DNA from: Pseudonocardia halophobica
Lineage (GTDB): Bacteria > Actinomycetota > Actinomycetes > Mycobacteriales > Pseudonocardiaceae
Length of the DNA stretch: 64,000 nt
NCBI RefSeq assembly: GCF_027922425.1
Contig: NZ_BSFQ01000001.1
Span: 186,001 to 250,000, forward strand
Reading direction: 5' to 3'
The position numbers and the translations under genes were made by a program. Shown piece after piece: positions 37,324 through 46,453 of this stretch; position 1 is the stretch's first letter, and every line of letters starts with the position of its first letter. The notes beneath the pieces were generated by a model. It searched no databases, was not told the origin of the DNA, and worked only from the letters and a program-made list of their open reading frames with translations.

Positions 37324-38481
37324 TCAGATGGCCTGGGCCTGGTTCCGGTTGATCTCGTGGGCCAACACGTCCGAGAACGTGAACGTGCCCGTCGGCTGGT
37401 CGTTCTGACCGAGCAGGTACAGCCGCTTGACGGCCACGAGGATGCCCTCGGCCACCACGTCGCGGAAGCCGGGGTCGAGCAGCTTGGTCCGGTCGCCGAT
37501 GTGCGTGAGGTAGCCGAGCTCCACGCGGACGGCCGGCATCTGCGTCAGCCGCAGGAGCTCCCACGTGCGGGCCTGGCTGCCGCAGTCGAGCATCGCGGTG
37601 CGGGTGAGCAGCTCGCGCTGGATCAGCCCGGCGAGCGCCTCTCCCACGGTGGAGGTGGCGCCCGAGCCGTTGCCGAAGTGGAAGGTGGCGAGGCCCTGCG
37701 CGTACATGCTCCGGTTCGCGTCGGCGTGCAGGGAGAGCACGAGGTCGGCGTTCGCCTCGTTCGCGAACGCGGCGCGCTCGGCCTCGGCCGGGCAGGTGTC
37801 CTCCCGGCGGGAGAGCAGCGCCTCCATGCCGGTGGCGGACATGCGCCCGACGAGCCGGCGGGCGAGGTCCCACATCAGGTCGGCCTCGCACACCCCGGCG
37901 ACCTGGACGCCGCGGTCGAGGCCGCCGTGCCCGGGGTCGACGACGATCCGCTTGCCGCGCATCCGCGGGCCGGCGCGCCGGAGCAGCTCCTGCTCGCGCA
38001 GCAGGCCGGGACGCCCGCCGACGACCTTCCGGCCGAGCTGGCGAAGGGCACGCAGGGTGCCGGGGCCGCACACACCGTCCGCGGCGAGCCCGTAGTCCCG
38101 CTGGAAGCCGCGCAGGGCCTGCTCGGTGCGCTCGTCGAACACGCCGGAGGGGCGGCCGGGGTCGTAGCCGAGCTCGAGGAGGCGGGTCTGGAGCTGACCG
38201 ACGTCGTCCCCGCTCATGGGCGCGGACACCATCAGCGCCAGCATCCGGTCGCCGAGCTTCCAGCCGGCCTCACGCAGCGCGCGGTAGGTGTCCGGGCCGA
38301 CGATCCCGTCGGTGATCAGCCCGCGGCGCTGCTGGAACGCCTGGACGGCCCGCTCGACGGCACCGTCGAACACGTCGTCGGAACCCGGGGCCGGGGCGGC
38401 GGCCAGGAGGCCGAACCGCCGCAGCGTGGTCCTGATCTCGACGACCGCCGGGCCGCGGTCCCCGCGGCGGAGCAGCTGCAT
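37324..38481 (-). CDS. cwlM: CwlM-like protein (two PG-binding domains + amidase_3)
   Basis: A 385-aa protein. Two peptidoglycan-binding domains cover about 3-72 and 85-150 (GLITDGIVGPDTYRALREAG, GLAADGVCGPGTLRALRQLG). They are followed by an N-acetylmuramoyl-L-alanine amidase (amidase_3) domain from about 177. The zinc-site residues His185, Glu199, His252 and Glu321 are all present. There is no signal peptide, consistent with mycobacterial CwlM, a cytoplasmic regulator of MurA and lipid II export that sits beside trx genes just as here. The ATG has GAGGGG 5 bp upstream. Residual hydrolase activity cannot be excluded. Confidence 0.88.
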   Translation of the reverse strand: MQLLRRGDRGPAVVEIRTTLRRFGLLAAAPAPGSDDVFDGAVERAVQAFQQRRGLITDGIVGPDTYRALREAGWKLGDRMLALMVSAPMSGDDVGQLQTRLLELGYDPGRPSGVFDERTEQALRGFQRDYGLAADGVCGPGTLRALRQLGRKVVGGRPGLLREQELLRRAGPRMRGKRIVVDPGHGGLDRGVQVAGVCEADLMWDLARRLVGRMSATGMEALLSRREDTCPAEAERAAFANEANADLVLSLHADANRSMYAQGLATFHFGNGSGATSTVGEALAGLIQRELLTRTAMLDCGSQARTWELLRLTQMPAVRVELGYLTHIGDRTKLLDPGFRDVVAEGILVAVKRLYLLGQNDQPTGTFTFSDVLAHEINRNQAQAI

Positions 38482-38700
38482 GCACCCCTCGCTCGATCTC
38501 CGTCGCGCCGAACCGACGGCGCGTCTCGATGGTCCGGGCCCGCACGCCGGCACGCGGCGCACTCCGGCATGTCGGCCCGGTTCTCGGCCGCCGACCATTC
38601 TGCCCTGCGGTGCCACGTCCGGGGGACAGCGGGGCGTGCACGGGCGTGTCCGCGCAGTCAGCGGACGAGAAGGGCGCCGAACGGCCGAACGGCCCGTCGA

Positions 38701-38728
38701 CCGATCGCCGGGTGTACCGGGCGATCGG
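38701..38728 (-). terminator. hairpin downstream of trxA
   Basis: CCGATCGCC at 38701-38709 pairs with GGCGATCGG at 38720-38728 around a 10-base loop, 34 bp beyond the trxA stop. The rest of 38482-38761 shows no gene. Confidence 0.5.
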
Positions 38729-38761
38729 CGACAGGCCGTGTCGGATCGGTTGCGGACCGAC

Positions 38762-39088
38762 CTACAGGTAGTCGGACAGGTCGTTCAGCAGGGCGGCCTT
38801 CGGCTTGGCGCCGACGATGGTCTTCACCGGCTGGCCGTCCTTGAACAGGATCATGGTCGGGATCGACATGACCTGGTACTGCTGGGCGGTCTTGCCGTTG
38901 GCGTCGATGTCGAGCTTCGCGACGGTCAGGTTGTCCTTGTGCTCGCCGGCGATCTCGTCGAGCACCGGGGCGACCATCTTGCACGGCCCGCACCAGGTCG
39001 CCCAGAAGTCGACCAGCACGGTCTTGCCGCTCTTGAGGACGTCCTGCTCGAACGTGGCGTCGGTGACGTCCACGGTGTTGTTGCCCAT
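38762..39088 (-). CDS. trxA: thioredoxin
   Basis: A 108-aa single-domain thioredoxin with WCGPC (active Cys33 and Cys36), the cis-proline segment [11 protein letters not shown] and the usual length. It receives electrons from TrxB, encoded directly upstream (62-bp gap), and reduces protein disulfides. The position next to cwlM and sigM is conserved in actinobacteria. Confidence 0.97.
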   Translation of the reverse strand: MGNNTVDVTDATFEQDVLKSGKTVLVDFWATWCGPCKMVAPVLDEIAGEHKDNLTVAKLDIDANGKTAQQYQVMSIPTMILFKDGQPVKTIVGAKPKAALLNDLSDYL

Positions 39089-39150
39089 CGCGTTGCTCTC
39101 CTCGTTCGGTACTGCGCCAGGAAGAAGGGTGCCAGGAAGTACGGGGACGG

Positions 39151-40152
39151 TCAGTGGACCGCGGCCGCGACGTCCTCCGCGTCGCTGCCGTAGCCGCCGC
39201 CGGCCATCTCGGGGTCGATCGGCTCCTCGGCCAGCCAGCGCTCGGCGTCGATCGCCGCGGAGCAGCCCGACCCGGCGGCGGTGATCGCCTGCCGGTAGGT
39301 GTGGTCGACCAGGTCACCACAGGCGAACACGCCCGGGATGTTGGTGTGCGTCGACGGGGCCGTGGTCTTGACGTAGCCCTCGTCGTCGAGCTCGACCTGG
39401 CCGCGGACCAGCTCGCTGCGCGGGTCGTGCCCGATCGCCACGAACATCCCCGAGACCTCGAGGGTGGACTCCTCGCCGGTCACCGTGTCCTTGAGCTTGA
39501 GCGCGGACACGCCGTTGTCGCCGACGACCTCGGTGACGGCCTTGTTCAGCTCCCAGCGCATCTTCGGGTCGTTCTGCGCGCGCTCCAGCATGATCTTCGA
39601 GGCGCGGAACTCGTCGCGGCGGTGCACCACCGTGACGCTCGACCCGAACCGGGTGAGGAAGGTGGCCTCCTCCATCGCCGAGTCGCCGCCGCCGATCACG
39701 GCGATCGGCTTGTCCCGGAAGAAGAACCCGTCACAGGTGGCACAGGCCGACACCCCGCGCCCGAGCAGCTCCTGCTCCCCCGGCACACCGAGGTAGCGGG
39801 CCGCGGCCCCCATGGCGAGGATGACCGCGCGGGACCGGTAGGTCACGCCGTTGGCGGTGACCTCCTTGACCGCGCCCTCGAGCTGCACCGACTCGACGTC
39901 CTCGGCCCGCAGGTCGGCGCCGAAGCGCTTGGCCTGCCCGCGCATCTGCTCCATCAGCTCCGGGCCCATGATGCCGTCGGTGAAGCCGGGGAAGTTCTCG
40001 ACCTCGGTCGTGGTCATCAGGGCGCCGCCGAACTGGGTCCCCTCGAACACCAGGGGCGCGAGCTGGGCGCGCGCGGCGTAGACCGCTGCGGTGTACCCCG
40101 CCGGTCCGGAGCCGATGATGATCAGCTCGTGGATCTTCTGCTCGGTGCTCAC
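39151..40152 (-). CDS. trxB: thioredoxin-disulfide reductase
   Basis: A 333-aa NADPH-dependent flavoprotein. The FAD motif is [19 protein letters not shown], the redox site Cys137-Ala-Thr-Cys140 (CATC), the NADPH motif [14 protein letters not shown] and the second FAD motif [20 protein letters not shown]. It reduces the adjacent thioredoxin. It belongs to the sigM-associated thiol-stress neighbourhood, so SigM-dependent expression is possible, though no SigM promoter was identified by eye. Confidence 0.97.
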   Translation of the reverse strand: MSTEQKIHELIIIGSGPAGYTAAVYAARAQLAPLVFEGTQFGGALMTTTEVENFPGFTDGIMGPELMEQMRGQAKRFGADLRAEDVESVQLEGAVKEVTANGVTYRSRAVILAMGAAARYLGVPGEQELLGRGVSACATCDGFFFRDKPIAVIGGGDSAMEEATFLTRFGSSVTVVHRRDEFRASKIMLERAQNDPKMRWELNKAVTEVVGDNGVSALKLKDTVTGEESTLEVSGMFVAIGHDPRSELVRGQVELDDEGYVKTTAPSTHTNIPGVFACGDLVDHTYRQAITAAGSGCSAAIDAERWLAEEPIDPEMAGGGYGSDAEDVAAAVH

Positions 40153-40247
40153 CGATGCCTCTCCTCCCGCTCTCCGGCCCAGTCAACACGATCCTAGGAG
40201 CGGGCATTCCCCCGGCGGAGCGGCGCACGGCAGGGCTGTGGCTCCGG

Positions 40248-40901
40248 TCACCCACCCGTGGTGAGGTCGGCCAGGACCGCGCCGCAGCCCTCGTCCGGGA
40301 CGACGGCGCGCACCCGGCCGAGCACGCCCGTGCCGAGCACGAGCAGGGTCCCCCGCCGCCCCTCGACGACGACCGGGCGCCCGGCGAGGAGCGGGCCGCG
40401 AACGGGCGCGGCGCCGGCGCGGTCCAGGCAGGCCGCGAGGGCCGCCGGCTCCCGCAGCTCCCCGACGTCGAGGGTGCCCTCCGCGAGCACCCGTGCGGCG
40501 GCGGAGGCGGGGTCGACCGCATCGCCCGCCGGCTGAGCGGACGGCCCGACGATCGCGACGGCGACCAGCGCGGCGGCCGCGGCCGTGAGCAGGAGCGGAC
40601 GCCGCCGCGGACCCCGTCGTGAGTGGTAATCGTCGCTATGACGACTATTGCCACTCACGGGGTCGTCCAGCGCGTCGAACCCCGCCGCCAGCCTCGCGGC
40701 GACGGCGGTGGGCAGGCGGACCGGCGGTACGGCGGCCAGTTCGGCGCGGGTCGTCGCGAGCGCGGCCAGCACCCGGTCGCTGCCCGGTCCGGCCGCCGCG
40801 ATCACGCGGCTCGCCGCGTCCTCGTCGGGCAGACCGGCCTCGGCCTCGGCCAACCGGGTGAGCCAGCCGCCACCGGCCGCGAACCCCTCCGGACCGCTCA
40901 T
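40248..40901 (-). CDS. anti-sigma factor-like membrane protein (partner of SigM)
   Basis: A 217-aa single-pass protein. The cytoplasmic N-terminal half (GGGWLTRLAEAEAGLPDEDA, ATTRAELAAVPPVRLPTAVA) is followed by a transmembrane helix (PLLLTAAAAALVAVAIVGP). An extracytoplasmic domain with Cys residues comes last (LAACLDRAGA, PDEGCGAVL). Its ATG overlaps the sigM stop by 4 bases, the classic ECF sigma/anti-sigma arrangement (RsmA-like). A 42-bp palindromic element is embedded in the codons just before the transmembrane helix. Confidence 0.82.
   Translation of the reverse strand: MSGPEGFAAGGGWLTRLAEAEAGLPDEDAASRVIAAAGPGSDRVLAALATTRAELAAVPPVRLPTAVAARLAAGFDALDDPVSGNSRHSDDYHSRRGPRRRPLLLTAAAAALVAVAIVGPSAQPAGDAVDPASAAARVLAEGTLDVGELREPAALAACLDRAGAAPVRGPLLAGRPVVVEGRRGTLLVLGTGVLGRVRAVVPDEGCGAVLADLTTGG
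40618..40659. repeat. 42-bp imperfect palindrome inside the anti-sigma gene
   Basis: The left arm begins CGTGAGTGGTAATCGTCG and the right arm ends CTATTGCCACTCACG. They pair with two mismatches around a short AT-containing centre. It is much less GC-rich than its surroundings and encodes SGNSRHSDDYHSR in frame. It looks like an intragenic copy of a palindromic repeat. Confidence 0.6.
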
Positions 40902-41452
40902 GCGCCCTCCTCCCGCAGGTGCCCGAGCAGCCCGGCGAGCCGGACCCGGCCGCGGGCGCAGCGACTCTTCACGGTGCCCGCCGGCACCTGCAGGATCGCC
41001 GCCACGTCGGCGACGGGATATCCCATCACATCGACGAGAACGACGGGAACGCGCTGGTCGGCGGGCAGATGGGCCAGCGCGTCGAGCACCGCCAGCCGGG
41101 TCGTGGCGCCCTCGGCGGGATCGCGCCCGACCGGCACCCGGTGGGTGCCCCCGTACCCGGAGGGCGGCCGCGCGCGGTCGTACCGGATCCGGTCGACGCA
41201 CTTGTTCACCACGATCCGGTGCAGCCACGTGCTCACCGACGCCTCCCCGCGGAAGCCCGCCGAGCGGCGGTAGGCCGACTCGAGCGCGTCCTGCAGGACG
41301 TCCGCGGCGTCCTCCGGGTCGCGGAGCACCCGCAGCGCCACCGCCCACAGCCGGTCGCCGTGCCGGCGCACCAGCTCGTCGAACGCGCGGCGCTCGCCGG
41401 ACCGGTGCGCCTCCAGCAGCTGCAGGTCGGACCGCGCGTCGAGCAGGGGCAC
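40898..41452 (-). CDS. sigM: ECF RNA polymerase sigma factor SigM
   Basis: A 184-aa group 4 sigma factor. Sigma region 2 is FDELVRRHGDRLWAVALRVL with DPEDAADVLQDAL and VSTWLHRIVVNKCVDRIR. Region 4 is LAHLPADQRVPVVLVDVMGY followed by VADVAAILQVPAGTVKSRCA. It is followed by its anti-sigma gene with a 4-base overlap and lies beside trxA/trxB, as in Mycobacterium. It probably responds to envelope or thiol stress. Confidence 0.93.
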   Translation of the reverse strand: MPLLDARSDLQLLEAHRSGERRAFDELVRRHGDRLWAVALRVLRDPEDAADVLQDALESAYRRSAGFRGEASVSTWLHRIVVNKCVDRIRYDRARPPSGYGGTHRVPVGRDPAEGATTRLAVLDALAHLPADQRVPVVLVDVMGYPVADVAAILQVPAGTVKSRCARGRVRLAGLLGHLREEGA

Positions 41453-41532
41453 GCGGCGGACGCTAGGAGCCGGGTGCCCCCGCGTGGTCCGGAACGGCGC
41501 AACCGTTCACAGGAGTGACTTCAGCAGCCTCC

Positions 41533-43293
41533 TCAGAGGCCCGCGCGGTAGAAGGTGAGCTCGTCGATCTGGCTCACGTTCGCGTCGCCCCCGCCGCCGA
41601 GCTTGGTGATCCACACCAGCACGTGCTGGGTCGGCTGGCTGTCGGCCAGCGAGATCGTGCTGGTGCCGGTGGTGAGGGTCTGCCTGGTCAGCAGCTGGGT
41701 GTCCTTGAGGTCGGCGTCGGCCGACGGCGCCGACCGGATCTCGACGACCGTCCCGGCGCTCGGCGACTGGACCGTGATCCGGGACAGCTGCTCCACCGAG
41801 GCGAAGGAAGCCATCAGGCCCACACCCGGCTTGAGCGCCGGCAGCTGCTGCTTGTACGTGAAGGTCGACCAGCTTGTGGTCGGGTTCCCGTCGACCGCCC
41901 GCTCGACGTCGACGGCGTTGTCCCGGTCCCCGGTGCGGTCGTACACCTCGAGCGAGACGCCGCTGACCGCCACGCTCGCGGCGGGGCCACCGGGGGCGGT
42001 CGGGTTGGGTGCGGCCGCCGCGTTGTCACCGACGACGATCGCCGGGCCGCTCGACTCCCCGAACATCGAGCCGAGCTGCACACCCAGGTACCCGAGCACC
42101 ACGAGCACACCCGCGGCGAGCACGCTCAGCCCGATCAGCAGCTTTCGCCGCCGGTCCGGGTCCTGCGGCGTGGCCTTGCGCGTCTTGTTCTGCCAGACGT
42201 CGCCGGGCTCGGCGGGCACGCCGTCGTGCTCCGGCGGGAAGATCGCGCCCCGGTCGTCCTCGAGCACGACCTCGCCGATCATCTGCTTCACGGCGGCAGC
42301 GGTGTGCACGCGACCGACGGCGGGCCCCACGGCGTGCGACCCGAGTGCGGCCGTGCAGACGGCGTCGAGCTCGACGGGCACGCCGGGACGCAGCGCCGAC
42401 GGCGGCACCGGGGCGCCGTGCTCGTCCCGCTCCGGGGAGGGCAGGCCGGCGCGCGCGGCGTCGGAGCCCGACAGCGGCCACCGCGAGGTCAGCAGGGTGT
42501 AGAGGACGGCGCCGAGCCCGCGGACGTCGTCCTCGGGCGTGAGGCCGGGCCGGGGCAGCACGAACGCGACCTGCGCCCGCCCGTCCCGGGTGACCCGGAT
42601 CCGCTGCGGGTGGTCGGTGCCGAGGACCAGGCCCCGGCCGTGCGCCTCCTCGGCGGCCGAGGCGAGCTGCTGGACCATGCGGGCCGCGCGCAACGGCTTG
42701 ATCAGCCCGCCCGCGACGGCCTCGGTCAGGCTGTGCTCGGCGACCCACTCGGTGACGGCCGCGCCGAGCACGTCCGACGGGACGCCGGGCGAGCCCGCGG
42801 CCAGGACGTCGAGCAGCCGGGCGCAGCCCGCGTGCTCGAAACCGCCGGAGCGCAGCGCACGGACGATCATCTCGCCGGCGCGGGCGGTGCCCTCCGGGTC
42901 CTCGTCCGCCTCGTCGGCGGGGAGCCGGCGCAGCACGGTGACGCCGACGTCCCGCTGCAGGATCGTGTCCTCGGCCCGCCAGAACTCGGCACCCGCGCTG
43001 AGGTCCGAACCGACGCGCAGGACGAGCCGGTAGCGGTTGCCGAGGACGGTGCCGGGGCCGGTCGCCGCCGTGGACCGGACGGCGCTCTCGGCGCGTCCGA
43101 GCGAAGCGCCGTTGACCGGCGGCGCGGACTGGACCGAGCGGACCGTGGCCGCGTCGGGCGGGACGGCGGGGCTCGGGATCGCGGTGCCGGGGACCGTGGG
43201 TGCGGCGGCGGTGGTCGAGGTGACGGATGCGGCGGATGCGGTGGCACCGGTGCCCGGGCCGGGCACAGGGCTCTCCTCCGTCTGCCCGCTCAC
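41533..43293 (-). CDS. MviN/MurJ-associated pseudokinase with extracellular domain, stand-alone
   Basis: A 586-aa protein. A low-complexity N-terminus (1-80) precedes a kinase-like domain (about 84-345: LGNRYRLVLRVGSDLSAGAE). It lacks the VAIK lysine (RDVGVTVLRR), the HRD aspartate (GLVLGTDHPQRI) and a DFG motif, so it is a pseudokinase. A transmembrane helix follows (KLLIGLSVLAAGVLVVLGYL), then an extracellular domain resembling sugar-binding folds (VDGNPTTSWSTFTYK). In mycobacteria this unit is fused to the lipid II flippase MviN/MurJ and binds FhaA when phosphorylated. Here no flippase portion is attached or adjacent. It lies upstream of sigM in the same direction. Confidence 0.8.
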   Translation of the reverse strand: MSGQTEESPVPGPGTGATASAASVTSTTAAAPTVPGTAIPSPAVPPDAATVRSVQSAPPVNGASLGRAESAVRSTAATGPGTVLGNRYRLVLRVGSDLSAGAEFWRAEDTILQRDVGVTVLRRLPADEADEDPEGTARAGEMIVRALRSGGFEHAGCARLLDVLAAGSPGVPSDVLGAAVTEWVAEHSLTEAVAGGLIKPLRAARMVQQLASAAEEAHGRGLVLGTDHPQRIRVTRDGRAQVAFVLPRPGLTPEDDVRGLGAVLYTLLTSRWPLSGSDAARAGLPSPERDEHGAPVPPSALRPGVPVELDAVCTAALGSHAVGPAVGRVHTAAAVKQMIGEVVLEDDRGAIFPPEHDGVPAEPGDVWQNKTRKATPQDPDRRRKLLIGLSVLAAGVLVVLGYLGVQLGSMFGESSGPAIVVGDNAAAAPNPTAPGGPAASVAVSGVSLEVYDRTGDRDNAVDVERAVDGNPTTSWSTFTYKQQLPALKPGVGLMASFASVEQLSRITVQSPSAGTVVEIRSAPSADADLKDTQLLTRQTLTTGTSTISLADSQPTQHVLVWITKLGGGGDANVSQIDELTFYRAGL

Positions 43294-43357
43294 CGGTCGC
43301 GACCTCCACCCCGTGCGCCACGCGCGACTGTCTGCCCCCTGCCGCCAGGTCGTCAGC

Positions 43358-45835
43358 CTACGGCAGATCGCCGTCCGGCGCGGTCACCCCGCGCCGTGAC
43401 GCGCGCGGGAGTCCGGGCGGGAACTCCGCGGACCCGACGGACGTTCCCGCCGGCCGCTCGCCGGGACGAACCGCAGGTCGGGGACCTTCCGGACCGCCCG
43501 TGACCGGCGACTCGGGCACTCCGGCCGCGGGGCCGGCCGGCGGTCCGCCGTGCGGCGCGCGCACCGGGACCGGAGGTCGGACGGGCCCGGTCGGCGGGCC
43601 CGTGCCGGTTCCGTGCGGTCCGGTTCCCCCGTCCGGACCTGACCGGTCGCCCCGGATCCGCCGGACGATCCGACGGGCGGCGAGCAGCACGAGCAGCACG
43701 CCGGCGACCGCGGTGAGCCAGATCGTGACGGTGCCGTAGACCGTCGAGCGGACCTGCAGCCGGGTCGGCTCGCCGAGCGCGCCGCCGTCCGGCGTGCGGA
43801 CCGAGGCCTCGACGGTGAACTGCCCCGCGCGCAGCACCTCGGCGCTGACCCGGACCTGCACCCGGCCGAGTGGGGGCACGCGCTGCACCGGGATCGGGGC
43901 GACCCGCAGCCCGGCCGTGCTGGCCAGCTCCACCCTGACCGTCATCGTGATGGGAAGTCCGTTGGCCACGGTCAACGGCACCGGAGCGTCCCGTGTACCC
44001 AGCGAGAACGGCCCCGGCGGCTCCAGCACCCGCACCGAGCCGACCAGCTCGTCGATCCGCGTCCCGACCAGGCCGGCCTGCACCCGGGCCGCGGCCGGGT
44101 CGCCGCGCCACCAGCCGGAGACCGCGCGCAGCATCCCGCGCAGCAGGGGGTCGAAGACCTGCTCCGGCGGCGCCCCGACACCCGTCTCGTAGTCGGCGGC
44201 CGCCCGCAGCCGCTCGACGTCGTCGCGGTCCTCGGCCACCGAGGCGACGACCGCAGGCGGGATCTCTAGTGCCCCCATCCGCACGGGGTAGGTGAGCCGC
44301 CGCCGATTCGCCCCGGGCGGGGCGCCCGCCGCGACCGAGGCCCCGAGCGCGCGCGGCTCGGCCAGCCCGGCCGTGATCAGTCGGGACGCGCCGTCGAGCA
44401 GGGTGTCCGCGCCGCGGCCGTCGATCGCCCACCGGTGCGGCGGGGCGAGGACCAGCGGCCCGCCGGCGCGGGCGCCGGACAGTGCCCGGAAGGCGAGCGC
44501 GCCGAGCGCGTCCTGCGTCCCGAGGGCCCCGGGACCGCCGGCCGGGCTGGTGCTGGTGGTCGACGCGCTGCTGCCGCCGGCCGCGAGGGTCAGCAGCGGG
44601 TCGGTGAGCACCCCGACCGTCGACGTGCCGCCCGCGGTCGGGTCGGCCAGCGGGACGACGCCGGAGACCTGCGTGGCGCCGGGCTGCTCGACCGAGTCGG
44701 CGGAGAGCACGGCGGCCGACGACCCGTCGCCGGCCTGGCCCACGTCCGCCAGGGTGGCCTCGTCGAGTGCCCCGTCGACCGGCCAGACGGTGTCGGCGAG
44801 CACCGGCGTCCCGAGCAGCCGCCCGGTGAGCTGCCGGCCGTCGTCGACGGCCCGCCGGGCGAGGTCCGACGCGCCGGACCGGACCAGGGCGACCAGGTCG
44901 GCGTCGTCCTGCGCGAGGGCGAGCACGCAGCTGCCCCGCAGGGTGGCGGAGAGCCGGGCGAGCCAGGCCCGGGCCGCGTCGGCGCCGGCCCCCGGCGTGA
45001 CGGTCCCGTCCGGGGCGCGCACCTGGTAGCCGTCGGCCATCTGCGCGGCCGTCTCGACGAGGTCCGGGTCGATCGCGACGCACAGCCCGGCCCGCAGCGG
45101 CGAGCCGACGGGGGCGCGGGCGGCCAGCGCCTCGACCAGGCCGGCGAGCCGGCCGCCGGGGGCGAACGAGGCGGCGAGGCCGTCGTCGGTGAGGGTGACC
45201 GGCTCGCCGGGCACGGTCGGCAGCCGCCGCGGCGGCTCGACCATCGGATAGAGCAGCGTGAACGGCGTCGAGCCGGTCGGTGGCGCGGCCGGTCCCGCCG
45301 GGGCGCCCCAGGGCAGCGAGAGCACCGGCAGCAGCAGGCGCACCGCCGCCATCCGGGACCGGAGGCCGTCCCGGGTGCCGTTGACGTTGACCAGCAGGGC
45401 GTGCACCCCCGTGCGGGCCAGGGCCAGCGACGAGGTGGGCGGACCGGTGAGCGGCACCGAGAGCGTGACCGGCTCGGACGCGCCGGCGGCCAGGTCGGGC
45501 AGGTCGGTGAAGACGGGGGTGACGGCGTCGGCGGCGTCGTCGCCGGCCAGGGCCTCGCGCACCGCGGCCTCGCTGCGCAGCGGGTCGCTGCGCTGGACGC
45601 GGGCGCCGAGGCCGGTCACCGGGCTCGACCCGGTGTTGGTCAGCGTGCCGGTGAGGGTCAGGGTCGCGGGCCCGTCCGCGGTGACGACGCGGGGCGAGGC
45701 GGCCGTGACGTCGAGACGCAGGCCGGTGTCCGCGGCCGGGGGCGCGTCGGGCTGCGCCGCGGCCGTCCCCGCCGCCGCCCCGACCAGGGTCGCGAGCAGG
45801 GTGAGGATCGCGGCGGCCGCCGCGACCGCTCTCAC
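43358..45835 (-). CDS. DUF6049 family secreted/membrane protein
   Basis: An 825-aa protein. A signal peptide ([20 protein letters not shown]) precedes a large extracytoplasmic region that begins with a beta-sandwich of the NEW3/BIG type ([20 protein letters not shown]). One C-terminal transmembrane helix ([19 protein letters not shown]) and a Pro/Gly-rich cytoplasmic tail follow. It corresponds in position to mycobacterial Rv3909, always next to mviN; its function in cell-wall synthesis is unknown. The GTG overlaps the NUDIX stop by 4 bases. Confidence 0.8.
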   Translation of the reverse strand: MRAVAAAAAILTLLATLVGAAAGTAAAQPDAPPAADTGLRLDVTAASPRVVTADGPATLTLTGTLTNTGSSPVTGLGARVQRSDPLRSEAAVREALAGDDAADAVTPVFTDLPDLAAGASEPVTLSVPLTGPPTSSLALARTGVHALLVNVNGTRDGLRSRMAAVRLLLPVLSLPWGAPAGPAAPPTGSTPFTLLYPMVEPPRRLPTVPGEPVTLTDDGLAASFAPGGRLAGLVEALAARAPVGSPLRAGLCVAIDPDLVETAAQMADGYQVRAPDGTVTPGAGADAARAWLARLSATLRGSCVLALAQDDADLVALVRSGASDLARRAVDDGRQLTGRLLGTPVLADTVWPVDGALDEATLADVGQAGDGSSAAVLSADSVEQPGATQVSGVVPLADPTAGGTSTVGVLTDPLLTLAAGGSSASTTSTSPAGGPGALGTQDALGALAFRALSGARAGGPLVLAPPHRWAIDGRGADTLLDGASRLITAGLAEPRALGASVAAGAPPGANRRRLTYPVRMGALEIPPAVVASVAEDRDDVERLRAAADYETGVGAPPEQVFDPLLRGMLRAVSGWWRGDPAAARVQAGLVGTRIDELVGSVRVLEPPGPFSLGTRDAPVPLTVANGLPITMTVRVELASTAGLRVAPIPVQRVPPLGRVQVRVSAEVLRAGQFTVEASVRTPDGGALGEPTRLQVRSTVYGTVTIWLTAVAGVLLVLLAARRIVRRIRGDRSGPDGGTGPHGTGTGPPTGPVRPPVPVRAPHGGPPAGPAAGVPESPVTGGPEGPRPAVRPGERPAGTSVGSAEFPPGLPRASRRGVTAPDGDLP

Positions 45836-46326
45836 GCGGTCTCCTCCAGCAGTTCGGTCGCCCGCCGGATCAACCGTCGCTCGTCGGCGTAGGCGAGCCG
45901 GCCCTCCAGCTCCCCGAGCGGCACCCACGCGACCTCGGCGACCTCGACGTCGTCGTCGCACAGGTCGCCGCCGAGGGCCCGCATCAGGAAGTGGTGCACG
46001 GTCTTGTGCACCCGGCGGTCCTCGGCGACGAACCAGAAGTCGATCGTGCCCAGCGGTGCGACCACGCGCCCGATGATGCCGGTCTCCTCCTCGACCTCCC
46101 GCACCGCCGCCTCCTCGGCGGTCTCCCCGGCCTCGATGTGCCCTTTCGGCAGGGACCACAGGAGCCGGCCGCGGCGGTCCAGACGGCCGATCACGGCCGC
46201 GCGGCCCAGCTCGTGGTCGACGACGAGGCCACCCGCGGACGTCTCGTCGACCGTCCGCAGGCGACGGCGCCGGTCGGCGGGCCTCCCCGCGCGGCGCCCC
46301 CCTGAGCGGCCGCGGGAGGAGGACAT
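45832..46326 (-). CDS. NUDIX hydrolase (MutT4-like)
   Basis: A 164-aa protein. The complete Nudix box is present as [20 protein letters not shown] plus TGI (G-x5-E-x7-REVxEE-x-G). The region around [20 protein letters not shown] is the N-terminal strand set. The basic N-terminal ~25 residues are dispensable-looking. Relatives hydrolyse (d)NTPs or diadenosine polyphosphates. The gene pairs with pcnA (divergent) and DUF6049, as in other actinobacteria. Confidence 0.88.
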   Translation of the reverse strand: MSSSRGRSGGRRAGRPADRRRRLRTVDETSAGGLVVDHELGRAAVIGRLDRRGRLLWSLPKGHIEAGETAEEAAVREVEEETGIIGRVVAPLGTIDFWFVAEDRRVHKTVHHFLMRALGGDLCDDDVEVAEVAWVPLGELEGRLAYADERRLIRRATELLEETA

Positions 46327-46453
46327 GTGGCGATGGTAACGAGGGGACGGTCCCGGGGCGGGGTTCTGCAGGACGCGCGTGCGTCACGCCCCGTTCGTCC
46401 CGCCGTCGGATCCCCCGGGCGGCGCCCACGGGCGCCGCCTACACTGGCCCGCC

